Source: Pleomorphovibrio marinus (GTDB taxonomy: Bacteria > Bacteroidota > Bacteroidia > Cytophagales > Cyclobacteriaceae). Taken from it: 64,000 bases of DNA. Shown one piece after another: positions 8,675-17,588 of the stretch. The stretch is taken from the NCBI RefSeq assembly GCF_003347495.1, contig NZ_QCXY01000002.1, forward strand, positions 310,001-374,000, given 5' to 3'. Within the stretch, counting starts at the first letter, position 1; each line of letters starts with the position of its first letter. The notes under the pieces were generated by a model. The model saw only the letters and a program-made list of their open reading frames with translations, did no database searches and was not told the DNA's origin. A program made the position numbers and the translations under genes.

Positions 8675-9814
8675 ATGAAAACAGCATTAATTACGGGAAT
8701 TACAGGGCAGGATGGGGCATATTTGGCAGAGCTACTTTTAGAAAAGGGCTACATTGTGCATGGTATTAAGAGGAGGGCATCCCTTTTTAATACAAACAGG
8801 ATCGATCATTTGTATCAGGATCCACATGATCAAAACAGGAAACTGTTTCTACATTACGGAGATCTCACTGACTCCATGAACCTTACCAGGATAATTCAAG
8901 AAACCAAACCGGATGAAATTTATAACCTTGCCGCCATGAGTCATGTCAAGGTGAGTTTTGATACGCCGGAATATACAGCAAATGCCGATGGCATTGGGAC
9001 TCTAAGGATTCTTGAAGCGGTGAGGTTATTGGGGATGGAGAAAAAAACAAGGATATACCAGGCTTCCACCTCCGAACTCTATGGTTTGGTACAAGCGGTA
9101 CCTCAATCAGAATCTACCCCATTTTATCCTAGGTCGCCCTATGCGGTGGCCAAACTATACGGTTATTGGATTACTGTGAACTATAGGGAGGCCTATGGTA
9201 TGTTTGCTTCTAATGGTATTTTGTTTAACCACGAGTCCCCTCTCCGGGGAGAGACCTTCGTGACTAGAAAAATCACAAGGGCTGTAGCAAAAATTGCACT
9301 AGGACTTCAGGAGGAGCTCTACATAGGCAATATGGATGCCAAGAGGGACTGGGGACATGCCAAGGATTACGTGGAGGCCATGTGGAGGATATTACAGCAA
9401 GATGTTTCTGAAGATTTTGTGATTGCCACAGGAATCACCACCAAGGTCAGGGATTTCATTAAGATGTCCTTTGAAGAAGTTGGGTTCCACCTTCGTTTCG
9501 AGGGAGAAGGAGTGAATGAAGTTGGGATCATAGAGGATATAGACTCCTCCAAATTAAGCGAAATTTGCGGGGCTGTTGAGCCAAAGGTGAAAATTGGAGA
9601 TACTATAGTTAAGGTTGATCCTGCCTATTTCAGACCCACAGAAGTAGATTTACTCATAGGTGACCCTACTAAGGCTAAAACCAAGCTGGGATGGGTGCCT
9701 AAGTACGATCTGCCCATGTTAATTGAGGATATGGTTCAATCCGATGTCAGACTTTTCCAAAAAGACATTCACCTTATGAAGGGTGGGCATCAGGTTTTGA
9801 ATCAAGTGGAATAA
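8675..9814 (+). CDS. gmd: GDP-mannose 4,6-dehydratase
   Basis: 379 residues from the ATG at 8675. A TTG two codons upstream is in frame, but the family starts [14 protein letters not shown], as seen here. The enzyme converts GDP-mannose to GDP-4-keto-6-deoxymannose using bound NADP. The GITGQDG nucleotide loop, the active-site Thr132 and Glu134 in STSELYG, and Tyr156/Lys160 in YAVAK are all present and numbered as in the E. coli enzyme. [17 protein letters not shown] is the typical GMD segment. A terminator-like hairpin follows at 9848. Confidence 0.95.
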   Translation: MKTALITGITGQDGAYLAELLLEKGYIVHGIKRRASLFNTNRIDHLYQDPHDQNRKLFLHYGDLTDSMNLTRIIQETKPDEIYNLAAMSHVKVSFDTPEYTANADGIGTLRILEAVRLLGMEKKTRIYQASTSELYGLVQAVPQSESTPFYPRSPYAVAKLYGYWITVNYREAYGMFASNGILFNHESPLRGETFVTRKITRAVAKIALGLQEELYIGNMDAKRDWGHAKDYVEAMWRILQQDVSEDFVIATGITTKVRDFIKMSFEEVGFHLRFEGEGVNEVGIIEDIDSSKLSEICGAVEPKVKIGDTIVKVDPAYFRPTEVDLLIGDPTKAKTKLGWVPKYDLPMLIEDMVQSDVRLFQKDIHLMKGGHQVLNQVE

Positions 9815-9847
9815 GTTTTGTGCCAAAGTTCCGCCCCAGATTTACTG

Positions 9848-9898
9848 ACCTGCTCCACATTGTAAAGTCCAGAACTTACCTTGAGGAGCAGGTTTTTA
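9848..9898 (+). terminator. Possible terminator after gmd
   Basis: ACCTGCTCC (9848-9856) pairs perfectly with GGAGCAGGT (9885-9893), followed by a short T run. The 28-nt loop is long, so efficiency is uncertain. It could separate the GDP-fucose cassette from the export genes and would be a natural place for antitermination. Confidence 0.5.
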
Positions 9899-9977
9899 CA
9901 TTCCCTTCTATTCGCTATAAAGCCTAATTAAATAACGGATAACCATTTTTTGCTCATGGATATTGAATTCTTATGCT

Positions 9978-10027
9978 TACTTTTGTGCCGTCTTTGTTTC
10001 AGGGTCATTTTTATTATAAAATGACCT
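9978..10027 (+). promoter_or_regulatory. -7 element and leader hairpin before the Wza-like gene
   Basis: TACTTTTG at 9978-9985 matches TAnnTTTG; the nearest TTTG (9949-9952) is 25 nt upstream, which is longer than usual. Shortly downstream, GGTCATTT and AAATGACC (in 10003-10026) form a 9-10 bp stem with a small AT loop. The hairpin lacks a T tract, so it may be a leader structure in the roughly 160-nt 5' region rather than a terminator. Confidence 0.4.
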
Positions 10028-10147
10028 CATTAAACATAAAATTTTTAAGCTGAGATTCCGTTTTTATGTGGGATTGATGTGGCGAAGCTGTGTGAATCCT
10101 AAATTGTTTATTGCCTAATTACATTTAAATTGAACGAAAAATAATCC

Positions 10148-12769
10148 ATGAAATATTTGTCTTTTCAGCAATCAATAGCCCTGATAGCCCTTTTGGGCTT
10201 CTTTTTTTTAAGCTTGGTGGCATATGGACAATCCCTTCAGGACATACAAAACCTGAAGGTGGATGACCTTTCTGATGCTCAGATTGAACAAATGATCCGA
10301 AGGGCAGAGGCCTCAGGCATGAATGAGAGTCAGTTGGCGGCCATGGCTAGGGAGAGGGGAATGCCTCCTGAGGAACTCAGTAAGTTACAAAGGCGAATGG
10401 AAACGTTGAGAACAGGGGGTAGGGCGGCAGAACCCGGAACCAAGGTACAGAGTATGCCAGGACAAAGAAGGATAGAGGGTTTTGAATACGATCAGGACAT
10501 TTTCGATTCCTTAAGAAAAAGAGATCCCTATTATGATCTTACCCCCAAGCAAAAGAAAATTTTTGGATTCACCTTGTTTCACAATAGACAATTGGATTTT
10601 AGTCCTAGCTTAAACCTGCCTACTCCTCAACAGTATGTATTAGGAGCGGGAGACCAGTTGTTGGTAGATATATACGGGGCTTCTCAGCAATCCTACGATC
10701 TGACGGTAACACCAGAGGGCAAGGTGCTCTTTCCAAATGTGGGTCCGGTGGAAGTTGGGGGTTCTACCGTAGAAGTAGCAACAAACAGAATCAGGAATTC
10801 ATTGAGAACCATTTATTCCGGTTTGGGAGGGGAAAACCCCAATACGTTTATGCAGCTCAGAGTGGGAAACATACGTACCATTAAGGTCACATTGGCTGGA
10901 GAGTTAAGGAGGCCTGGTTCGTATGAACTGCCTTCATTTTCCACAATATTCAATGCCCTCTATGTGGCAGGTGGCCCAAATGAAAATGGAACATTCAGGG
11001 AAATTCAGGTTTACAGGGATAATAAAATGATCTCAGAGTTGGATATCTATGATTTTTTGGTCGGAGGGGATCAGTCTAAGAATCTGGTATTGAGAGATAA
11101 TGACGTTATTATCGTCGGGCCTGTAAAGACGAGGGTCGAATTGGAGGGGCCGGTAAGGAGACCAGGTTTTTTCGAGATTAGAAGTTCGGAAAGCGTGGAG
11201 GACCTATTAAAATTCGCAGGAGGGTTTACCAGTCAGGCCTATAAAGCAATGATAACGGTGCGAAGGGCCATGGATAAGGAGATGAAAGTGGACAACGTGT
11301 ATGCCGAACAATTCACTAATTTCCCTATCCAAGATGGAGACGTTTTCAGAGTGGGAGAAATATTGGCAAGGTATGAAAACAGGGTTCAAGTTTCTGGAGC
11401 GGTTTTCAGGCCAGGACAGTTTGCCTTGCTTCCAGACATGACTCTATCCGAACTCGTCAAAAGGGCAGATGGATTGCGGGGAGATGCATTTACAGGAAGA
11501 GCCACGCTATACAGGACCAAGGAAAACCTTACTATGGAAATTCTTTCGGTGGACATCACTGGTATTCTTGAAGGCCAGGTAGAAGACATTCCACTAAGAA
11601 GGGAAGACATTTTGAATATCCCAAGTATCTATGACATTAAGGAAGAATATTATGTGCAAATTTCCGGAGAGGTAAACAGAACGGGTGTATATCAATTCGG
11701 CGAAAACATGACAGTGGGAGATTTGGTGGTAAAATCTAAAGGTTTTAAGGAGTCTGCGACAAGCTCCAGCATAGAAATAATCCGGAGAGTGAAAGGGGAT
11801 TCTAGCGGTAAGATAGCTGAGGTTATTATGGCGGATGTGGATACTAATTTGGCACTTTCGGAAGAAGATCGGGCAATAACACTGCAACCTTTTGACCACG
11901 TCTTTGTAAGGAAGAGTCCAGGGTTTCAAAGGGAGAAAATTGTGCGAGTAGAGGGGCAAGTATTTTATCCCGGTGAGTTTGCTTTGGAAAAAAACAACGA
12001 AAGGATTTCGGATGTATTACGAAGGGCAGGAGGGACCAACCAGTTTGCCTATCCCAAAGGTGCAACCCTAATCAGACGCACCGAATTTTATGATACCCCA
12101 GAAGAGGAAGAGCTGAAACTTAAGAATTTGGAATCACTGCTTCAAAACCTGGATAGGGACACCACAGTAGCTAACGCGGAGTCCGAGGAGCAACTCCTTT
12201 TGCGATTACAAAAGAGGGTTGAACTGCTGCAGTACGAACGGCGAAAAAATGAGGAGGAATATACTGAACAGAGGTCATTTGCCGAGGACAGGTACTCGTT
12301 ATTGGAGGGGACGGACACCAGTGCGGTTATGGATATCGCCTTTAGAGATAAAGAGCTAATTGGCATTGACTTAGACCAAATTATCGCCAATCCTGGTTCA
12401 AAATATGATTTGATTTTGGAGGAAGGGGATGTTTTGAGTATCCCTAAAGAACTGCAAACTGTCAGGATGAGAGGTGAAGTTCTTTATCCTACTACAGCTA
12501 GGTATGACGAGTTCCGTGGCTTTAGGAACTATATTTCCAGGGCTGGGGGATATACAGAGGAGTCTAGAAGAGGAAGATCGTATGTGATATATGCCAATGG
12601 GGATGTGAAGAGGACCTCCAAGTTTTTATTTTTCAACTTCTATCCTAGTATAGAGCCTGGGGCAGAAATTGTGGTGCCGAGAAGAAGGCCAAGGCAGCCA
12701 TTGCAAGCCCAAGCATTGGTAGGTATGGCCTCGACTATAACCACCCTGTTTTTACTCATTACCAGGTAG
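10148..12769 (+). CDS. Wza-like polysaccharide export protein with six SLBB repeats
   Basis: 873 residues. The signal peptide is residues 1-28 (ending VAYGQ) and has no lipobox Cys, unlike E. coli Wza. The poly-export domain lies around 157-240 (YVLGAGDQLLVDIYG and TPEGKVLFPNVGPVEVGG). Six SLBB-type domains follow, each starting like V-x-G-x-V-x-R-P-G (GELRRPGSYEL, GPVRRPGFFEI, GAVFRPGQFAL, GEVNRTGVYQF, GEVFYPGEFAL-like and a last GEVLYP). A C-terminal hydrophobic helix (LVGMASTITTLFLLI) probably crosses the outer membrane. It would form the export channel for the polymer. This is more than twice the length of E. coli Wza, as is usual for Bacteroidota forms. The Wzz-like partner is at 14754. 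Confidence 0.9.
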   Translation: MKYLSFQQSIALIALLGFFFLSLVAYGQSLQDIQNLKVDDLSDAQIEQMIRRAEASGMNESQLAAMARERGMPPEELSKLQRRMETLRTGGRAAEPGTKVQSMPGQRRIEGFEYDQDIFDSLRKRDPYYDLTPKQKKIFGFTLFHNRQLDFSPSLNLPTPQQYVLGAGDQLLVDIYGASQQSYDLTVTPEGKVLFPNVGPVEVGGSTVEVATNRIRNSLRTIYSGLGGENPNTFMQLRVGNIRTIKVTLAGELRRPGSYELPSFSTIFNALYVAGGPNENGTFREIQVYRDNKMISELDIYDFLVGGDQSKNLVLRDNDVIIVGPVKTRVELEGPVRRPGFFEIRSSESVEDLLKFAGGFTSQAYKAMITVRRAMDKEMKVDNVYAEQFTNFPIQDGDVFRVGEILARYENRVQVSGAVFRPGQFALLPDMTLSELVKRADGLRGDAFTGRATLYRTKENLTMEILSVDITGILEGQVEDIPLRREDILNIPSIYDIKEEYYVQISGEVNRTGVYQFGENMTVGDLVVKSKGFKESATSSSIEIIRRVKGDSSGKIAEVIMADVDTNLALSEEDRAITLQPFDHVFVRKSPGFQREKIVRVEGQVFYPGEFALEKNNERISDVLRRAGGTNQFAYPKGATLIRRTEFYDTPEEEELKLKNLESLLQNLDRDTTVANAESEEQLLLRLQKRVELLQYERRKNEEEYTEQRSFAEDRYSLLEGTDTSAVMDIAFRDKELIGIDLDQIIANPGSKYDLILEEGDVLSIPKELQTVRMRGEVLYPTTARYDEFRGFRNYISRAGGYTEESRRGRSYVIYANGDVKRTSKFLFFNFYPSIEPGAEIVVPRRRPRQPLQAQALVGMASTITTLFLLITR

Positions 12770-12783
12770 AATACCGTTTTAAA

Positions 12784-13167
12784 GTGAAGCTTTTGGATGA
12801 TCAGAAAACAATAGGTCAATCCGCCAAAAAAGAGATATTTTGGCAGAGTCTGGAATTGATTTTTGGCAAAGGGTTTGACTACATTGTCCAGCTTGTCCTT
12901 TACAGGATTTTTTTCCGGAGGATTTTGGATTGGAAGGAATGGCGGTATTTTTTACCGGATTCATACAGGCCATGACAAGTCTTGGGCTTGGGGCTTCATT
13001 AATTCAATTGCCCCGTTTAAAAGTGAAGCCAATACACTACTAACTACTAATCTGTGTTTTTGAGTTCTTTTGTATTCAATTTAAGGGCCTATCTATTACT
13101 TTACACGCTGGTGACCCTATTTGTTGTTATGTTTTATAATGAACCTAGACTAGGAAGCCCTATTTGA
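12784..13167 (+). pseudogene. Remnant of a Wzx-type polysaccharide flippase (N-terminal part)
   Basis: A GTG at 12784 opens a frame whose first 45 residues match the N-terminus of the WzxC/oligosaccharide flippase family (KGFDYIVQLVL). A frame change at a 7-T run (about 12908-12914) moves the expected continuation PEDFGLEGMAVFFTGFI to another frame, ending at a stop near 13051. A third frame then carries LRAYLLLYTLVTLFVVMFYNEPRL, again flippase-like, to TGA 13165-13167. At least two frameshifts and the loss of everything after about residue 130 mean it cannot work as a flippase. The flippase fragment at 33152 aligns with it over PE-x-FGL-x-GMAV-x-FTGFI. The stretch to 13676 holds only further broken frames. 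Confidence 0.75.
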
Positions 13168-13186
13168 TAAGTTCTATTCTTAGAAG

Positions 13187-13450
13187 GTGTTAGTTGGCGC
13201 CATTTTGTATGGAAAAAGGAACGAAGACATAAAAAACTTGAGATCTTTACTCCCTAAATCCAAGGTATATTCTAAAAGTCTTCTTTATTCTGCTTTTGTA
13301 CATCGTAACTTGAATTCATCCCTGATGGCAATAAATGAGAGGTATGGGTTAAAGAATAAAATGGACAAATACATAATTCCCTGGCGCCTTTCCATATGCC
13401 CTTGGTTGAACAAAAAAAATAGCTGCGAATTTTCCAAAACATACAAATAA
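13187..13450 (+). pseudogene. Unrecognised open frame in decayed region
   Basis: An 87-codon frame with a GTG start, rich in Lys, Ser and Leu (SKVYSKSLLYSAFVHRNL). I do not recognise the family. It lies between the flippase remnant and the next glycosyltransferase, has no clear start signal, and is surrounded by broken frames, so a fragment of a lost gene is more likely than a working gene. Confidence 0.3.
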
Positions 13451-13588
13451 GAGCAGCTGCGCTTATTCCTATAACCCAGCAGGATTAGAATATGTTTACG
13501 AAGCACAGGTGTTTTTCCAATAACAAAAATCCTGTGAGTACTGGGTCGGCGAATAATTTAATAAACATAGAATCCCAAACTGGGAGTC

Positions 13589-13684
13589 ATGAATCTGGAT
13601 AACACTTTTAATAAGGCCACCGCTGCTGCAAGGCTATATGAAGGGTATAAACTAGATAATATAGTCTTTAATTACAATGGATAG
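13589..13684 (+). pseudogene. 31-codon frame before GT2 gene, possible gene tail
   Basis: An ATG at 13589 opens MNLDNTFNKATAAARLYEGY and stops at 13684, overlapping the start of the GT2 gene by 8 bp. The composition looks protein-like and could be the C-terminal fragment of a lost gene. No family recognised. The 138 bp before it (13451-13588) shows nothing I can name. Confidence 0.25.
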
Positions 13685-14555
13685 CTTTCTTAGCGTCATC
13701 ATACCTACTTTTAAAGATTGGCAAAGGTTGGAATTGTGCCTGGATGCCCTAAATGTTCAAGTACTGCCAAGGGATAAGTTTGAAATAATTGTAGTCAACA
13801 ACGACCCAAACCATTTATCGTCTTTGGATGGAAGGTATTTGGAAGAGGTAACCCTATTGCAAGAAGGTAAACCAGGATCATATGCTGCTAGAAATACTGG
13901 TATCAAGCACGCCAAAGGTGATATATTAGTTTTCACAGATAGTGATTGTATCCCTCAACCAAATTGGTTAAAGAACCTCTACGAGAAATTTTTACTGGAT
14001 CCTGGCGTTCAACGAATTGGTGGCAAGGTGGAAATTCTGCTTTCCGACCAACCCAAGCCTTCCGAATGGTTCGATAGAATATTTGCCTTTCAACAAAAGC
14101 GAAATGTTAGTGAGGGTTTTTCTGTTACCGCCAATTTTGCATGTAGAAAAGCCCTTTTTGAGGAAAATGGGATGTTTTGGGATAACGTTTTTTCTGGAGA
14201 AGACAGAGGGTGGAACCTTAGGGTTTCACAGGCTGGTGTACCCCTTATTTATGCGGAAGATTGTGTGGTTTTACACCCTGCTCGCAGTAAAGAAGAAAGT
14301 TTGATTAAGGTAAGAAGAATCTATGGCAAAAATTACCAAAGAAAACACAAAAGTAAACCGGTCTGGCAAAGGTTGGTTAATGGGCTTTTTCAATTGAGGC
14401 CTCCCATTACCGAATGGGGGGTTGCAGCAAATAGCCCATTAATAAAAGGAAATTTCAACAAAGTTTTGTTGCTTGTTTTTATTTATCAGCGAAGGCTTAC
14501 TGAATTTCAAGAACATTATAGGCTTTTATTTGGGGGTAACGAAATAAGAACTTGA
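13677..14555 (+). CDS. GT2-family glycosyltransferase
   Basis: 292 residues with the GT-A fold signature: an N-terminal SVIIPTFKDWQRL, a nucleotide-binding VVNNDP, the metal-binding DxD as TDSD (87-90) in FTDSDCIPQPNW, and a later GEDRGW (174-179) placed like the ED motif with the catalytic base. No membrane segment is obvious. It would add one sugar to the lipid-linked repeat unit at the inner face of the membrane. Donor and acceptor cannot be told. It follows the decayed flippase region and precedes a dispersed repeat element. Confidence 0.88.
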   Translation: MDSFLSVIIPTFKDWQRLELCLDALNVQVLPRDKFEIIVVNNDPNHLSSLDGRYLEEVTLLQEGKPGSYAARNTGIKHAKGDILVFTDSDCIPQPNWLKNLYEKFLLDPGVQRIGGKVEILLSDQPKPSEWFDRIFAFQQKRNVSEGFSVTANFACRKALFEENGMFWDNVFSGEDRGWNLRVSQAGVPLIYAEDCVVLHPARSKEESLIKVRRIYGKNYQRKHKSKPVWQRLVNGLFQLRPPITEWGVAANSPLIKGNFNKVLLLVFIYQRRLTEFQEHYRLLFGGNEIRT

Positions 14556-14563
14556 AATGGTAT

Positions 14564-14718
14564 ATGAAATCGAGCCTGTCCTGACGGCAGTCAGGGCATG
14601 ACGAGCAAGTCACACATTGGGACGGGGCAGGCAGGGGCAGTCTCCCGAAGCGAGTCCTCCGATCCCGATAGAATACGGGACGGGGAAGGTAGGGGCAGTC
14701 TATCCCGAAATTTGGGAC
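14564..14718 (+). repeat. Modular dispersed intergenic repeat, copy A
   Basis: The first 40 bp (14564-14603) are identical to the reverse complement of 51173-51212. They contain the palindrome CCTGACGGCAGTCAGG. A second shared module, CGGGGCAGGCAGGGGCAG (14623-14640), also occurs inverted at 51088-51105. Between and after these are variable short palindromes (TCCCGATAGAATACGGGA; TCCCGAAATTTGGGA) and a second GGGGAAGGTAGGGGCAG-like copy. The element is much more GC-rich than its surroundings and has no coding capacity. It resembles a REP/BIME-type mosaic element. Confidence 0.75.
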
Positions 14719-14753
14719 AGGTTATGGCCTTTTAAAAGACAATTATAATCACT

Positions 14754-15830
14754 ATGAATAAGAAGGATCGAACATATGCCATTTTGGCAAAGTTGAAAAG
14801 GGATAAGCAGATCTCTGTTTCTGGACTTTTCACCTTGGTAAAGGTTAGGTTAAAGGGAGTATTCATCTCTTTTTCTATCATTATGGTACTAGGAATGCTC
14901 ATTTATTTCACCACTCCTAAAAGCTTTACCTCTGAATCAAAGGTGCTGAGTGAAATGGGAGGAATGAATCAAAGAATGGGAGGCGGCATGGGCTCTCTTT
15001 TGAACCTCCAAAATACCTTGGGGGGACAAATGAACAATGAACAGTTGGATCCTGAACTCTTTCCTATAATTGTGATGAGTGAAGAGTTCCTGTTGGGGTT
15101 GATAGATGATAAATACCAGTTGGATGACAAAGAGATTTCATTGATAGATTATTTTAGGGATTTCCATGAGGATGCACCTATCACAAAATTATTTGGGGGG
15201 AAAAACTTCACACCTGATTCTGATACGATTGCTGTGGGGAATTTTAATGAGGATTTCTTTACTTTGACAAAAAATGAACGAATTGTAATCAAAAATCTCC
15301 AAAACCTGTTAGAGATTACTAAAGAAGGCAGGGTCATCAATGTTATGGCTACTCTTCAAGATCCAACCTTGGCTGCGCAATTAAACCGAAACGTGATAAA
15401 AAGGTTGAGAGAGTTTGCAGCAAACTATCAAACCGACAAACAACAGCAAAACCTTGGATTCATAGAAAGCCAAACCGAAAAAGCAAAGCAAAGGTTTGAA
15501 AATGCCCAGATGACTTTAGCGAGGTACCTTGATGCTAACCGGGGGGTCAACTCACAGGTGGTACGGTCAATGGAAGATAAGCTTAGGGCGGAAAACAATT
15601 TATCGTTTGAACTTTACACCAACCTGTCTCAACAGTTAGAACAGGCAAAAATAAAATTGGAGGAAGCCAAACCGGTATTGACTGTATTTCAACGTCCTAT
15701 CATCCCTATGGTCAAAAGCAAGCCAAATTTAAATTTTCATATAATTTTTTCTATATTAATAGGATTGATCACGGCTTTTATTTATTTGGTAGTTTATTAT
15801 TTTATCCTTTATAATAAAATACAAAATTGA
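14754..15830 (+). CDS. Wzz-like chain-length determinant / polysaccharide co-polymerase
   Basis: 358 residues with the two-helix topology of the Wzz family: a transmembrane helix near 34-53 and another near 328-351, with a large periplasmic region between them that has a coiled-coil stretch around 230-300. A Gly/Met-rich segment (GGMNQRMGGGMGSLLNLQ) follows the first helix. There is no C-terminal tyrosine-kinase domain, so phosphorylation control would need a separate protein not seen here. It sets polymer length with the Wzy-like protein and links to the Wza-like channel. Its stop overlaps the TTG start of the next gene. Confidence 0.82.
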   Translation: MNKKDRTYAILAKLKRDKQISVSGLFTLVKVRLKGVFISFSIIMVLGMLIYFTTPKSFTSESKVLSEMGGMNQRMGGGMGSLLNLQNTLGGQMNNEQLDPELFPIIVMSEEFLLGLIDDKYQLDDKEISLIDYFRDFHEDAPITKLFGGKNFTPDSDTIAVGNFNEDFFTLTKNERIVIKNLQNLLEITKEGRVINVMATLQDPTLAAQLNRNVIKRLREFAANYQTDKQQQNLGFIESQTEKAKQRFENAQMTLARYLDANRGVNSQVVRSMEDKLRAENNLSFELYTNLSQQLEQAKIKLEEAKPVLTVFQRPIIPMVKSKPNLNFHIIFSILIGLITAFIYLVVYYFILYNKIQN

Positions 15831-16708
15831 AAATATCAATAGTCATACCTGTGTATAAGGACCTTGACTCCCTAAAAACCATCCTCCCTTACTTGTTTGC
15901 CAGTATTGGCAATCAGGAGGCTGAAGTGATTGTGGTGGATAATGGAGGTGAGGTGAACAGTCACGTTAAGGATATCCCGTTTAACGATAAAATCACCTTT
16001 CTGGTAGAAGACAAATATTTGAATAGCCCTTATTCATGTAGAAATAGGGGGATTGAAGCTGCCAAGGGAGAAATTGTTGTTTTTTTAGACTCTACATGTA
16101 AACCCATAAAGAGTTGGTTAAAGGAAATATTGCATCCTTTTCATTCAAAAGATGTATTTTTGGTTGGGGGGGAAGTAAGGTTTGATGTTTATAAGAATTC
16201 TACTTCATACGAGGTTGCAGATGCAATCCGGTATGTTCAAACAAATAGCATTATTCAAAAGGGATATGCCACTACGGCAAATTTGGCAGTCAGAAAGGAT
16301 CTTATTGATAAAATAGGGCTTTTCCCAGAAGGGATTAGGACTGGTGGAGATATGCAATGGACGAAACGCGCCACCAACGCAGGATATAAGCTGATATATG
16401 CCAAAAAAGCTATTGTTTTTAAAAAACCAAGGAAGAAAGAAGAAATTATCAATAAAGCGAAAAGAGTTGGAAGTGGGTTGCCTGGAATTTGGATGGAATT
16501 GAGAAGAAGTGTTTTTATCCAAAGTGCCAAGTTGATTTTTAGTGTATTTGTTCCTCCCAATCCTTTTTTGGTACTCTCTTCCATGAAGAGAAAGGGCGTT
16601 TATAGGGATCACAGGAACAAATTCATAAAGATTTATTTTGTGTACTGGAAAGTCACTGTTTTTAAGCTAATGGGTTTAGTGAAGGGCTTAAAAAATTCCT
16701 ATTTATGA
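15827..16708 (+). CDS. GT2-family glycosyltransferase with TTG start
   Basis: 293 residues. The only sensible start is TTG at 15827, which overlaps the TGA of the Wzz-like gene (TTGA), suggesting translational coupling. KISIVIPVYKDL is the normal GT2 opening. The DxD position reads LDST (87-90), so the second acidic residue is replaced by Thr; the base motif region reads GGDMQW. The enzyme may still bind metal through the remaining Asp, or may prefer an unusual donor. It ends in ATGA shared with the next gene. Confidence 0.82.
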   Translation: MKISIVIPVYKDLDSLKTILPYLFASIGNQEAEVIVVDNGGEVNSHVKDIPFNDKITFLVEDKYLNSPYSCRNRGIEAAKGEIVVFLDSTCKPIKSWLKEILHPFHSKDVFLVGGEVRFDVYKNSTSYEVADAIRYVQTNSIIQKGYATTANLAVRKDLIDKIGLFPEGIRTGGDMQWTKRATNAGYKLIYAKKAIVFKKPRKKEEIINKAKRVGSGLPGIWMELRRSVFIQSAKLIFSVFVPPNPFLVLSSMKRKGVYRDHRNKFIKIYFVYWKVTVFKLMGLVKGLKNSYL

Positions 16709-17586
16709 CTGTATCTGTAATTGTTACCACTTATAACAGACCTTATTTATGTCATGAGGCTGTCAAAAGTGTGTTATCACAGCGTCAACCTCCAGATGAA
16801 ATTGTGGTAGTCAATGACGGAGAGTCATTTGACCTTCTAGGATTTGAACGCAAAAATGGAATAGTTCTCAACTTCCTACAAAATGAAAATTCAATTGGCA
16901 GTAATCCATCAAGGCATAAAGGAGCTAATGCCTCATTTGGAGACATTTTAATGTTTTTGGATGACGATGACACTTGGGAACCTGACAAAATTAAGTCTCA
17001 GGTTAATCATTTTAAAAATAAAAAAATTGGGTTGGTATATTCTGGGAAGCTTATAGTTTCGAGCAATAATAGGGATAAAGTTTTATATAAGGTACCTGCC
17101 AACTTTTCTGGTGATGCATCAATAAAAATTTTAAAGGAAAACTTTATTGGATCCACCTCTTCCGTGGCCATCCGAAGAAATGTGTACTTTGAAAGTGGTG
17201 GTTTTGATCCTGAACTTCCTGCCATCCAAGATTATGATTTATGGATAAGAGCCTGTCAAATCACCGAGATCAAAGCAGATGGGGGGTTTAATTTAAGGTA
17301 TACGCAACATTTGTCCGAAGGACAAATATCAAAAGACCCCAAAAAGAAAATTGAATCAATTAAGATTATCGAAAAAAAGTATAAAAGGTATTTCGAAAAA
17401 TTAAATTATTTGGATAACAGAAAAAGAAGAAGTAAATATTTCTTCAATATATCTAAAATTTATAAATTAAATGAAAACAAGTTATACTTAAAATATCTTT
17501 GGAAAAGTATATTTTTATTTCCCTCTCCCAAATATTTTTCGCTGTTTTTTCCGATTGATTTTATTTATAAATTAACAGGAAGGTAG
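16705..17586 (+). CDS. GT2-family glycosyltransferase
   Basis: 293 residues, starting within the stop of the previous gene (ATGA). Motifs: VSVIVTTYNRP at the start, VVNDGES, the metal site LDDDD (85-89) followed by TWEPDKI, and QDYDLW near 175. The C-terminal 70 residues are Lys/Phe-rich and basic and may touch the membrane surface. It is part of the tightly coupled run 14754-21321. Donor sugar unknown. Confidence 0.88.
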   Translation: MTVSVIVTTYNRPYLCHEAVKSVLSQRQPPDEIVVVNDGESFDLLGFERKNGIVLNFLQNENSIGSNPSRHKGANASFGDILMFLDDDDTWEPDKIKSQVNHFKNKKIGLVYSGKLIVSSNNRDKVLYKVPANFSGDASIKILKENFIGSTSSVAIRRNVYFESGGFDPELPAIQDYDLWIRACQITEIKADGGFNLRYTQHLSEGQISKDPKKKIESIKIIEKKYKRYFEKLNYLDNRKRRSKYFFNISKIYKLNENKLYLKYLWKSIFLFPSPKYFSLFFPIDFIYKLTGR

Positions 17587-17588
17587 CT

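Larger units (their letters stand above)
9815..10147 (+). other. Intergenic leader region before the Wza-like gene
   Basis: A 333-bp stretch without a gene. It contains the hairpin at 9848-9893, a -7-like element at 9978-9985 and a second hairpin at 10002-10027. The remainder shows no recognisable feature. Confidence 0.5.

Noticed and set aside
12908-12914. 7-T run at the flippase frameshift as a phase-variation switch
   Set aside because: Changing the run by one base would restore only the next 45 or so codons; another stop and a further frameshift follow, so the gene stays dead.
12779-12973. Minus-strand ORF opposite the flippase remnant
   Set aside because: It is the antisense shadow of the remnant, with no start signal and no recognisable motif.
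14556-14753. GC-rich palindromic stretch as the end of an insertion sequence
   Set aside because: No transposase or direct target duplication is visible; the same modules occur in another gap with different filler.
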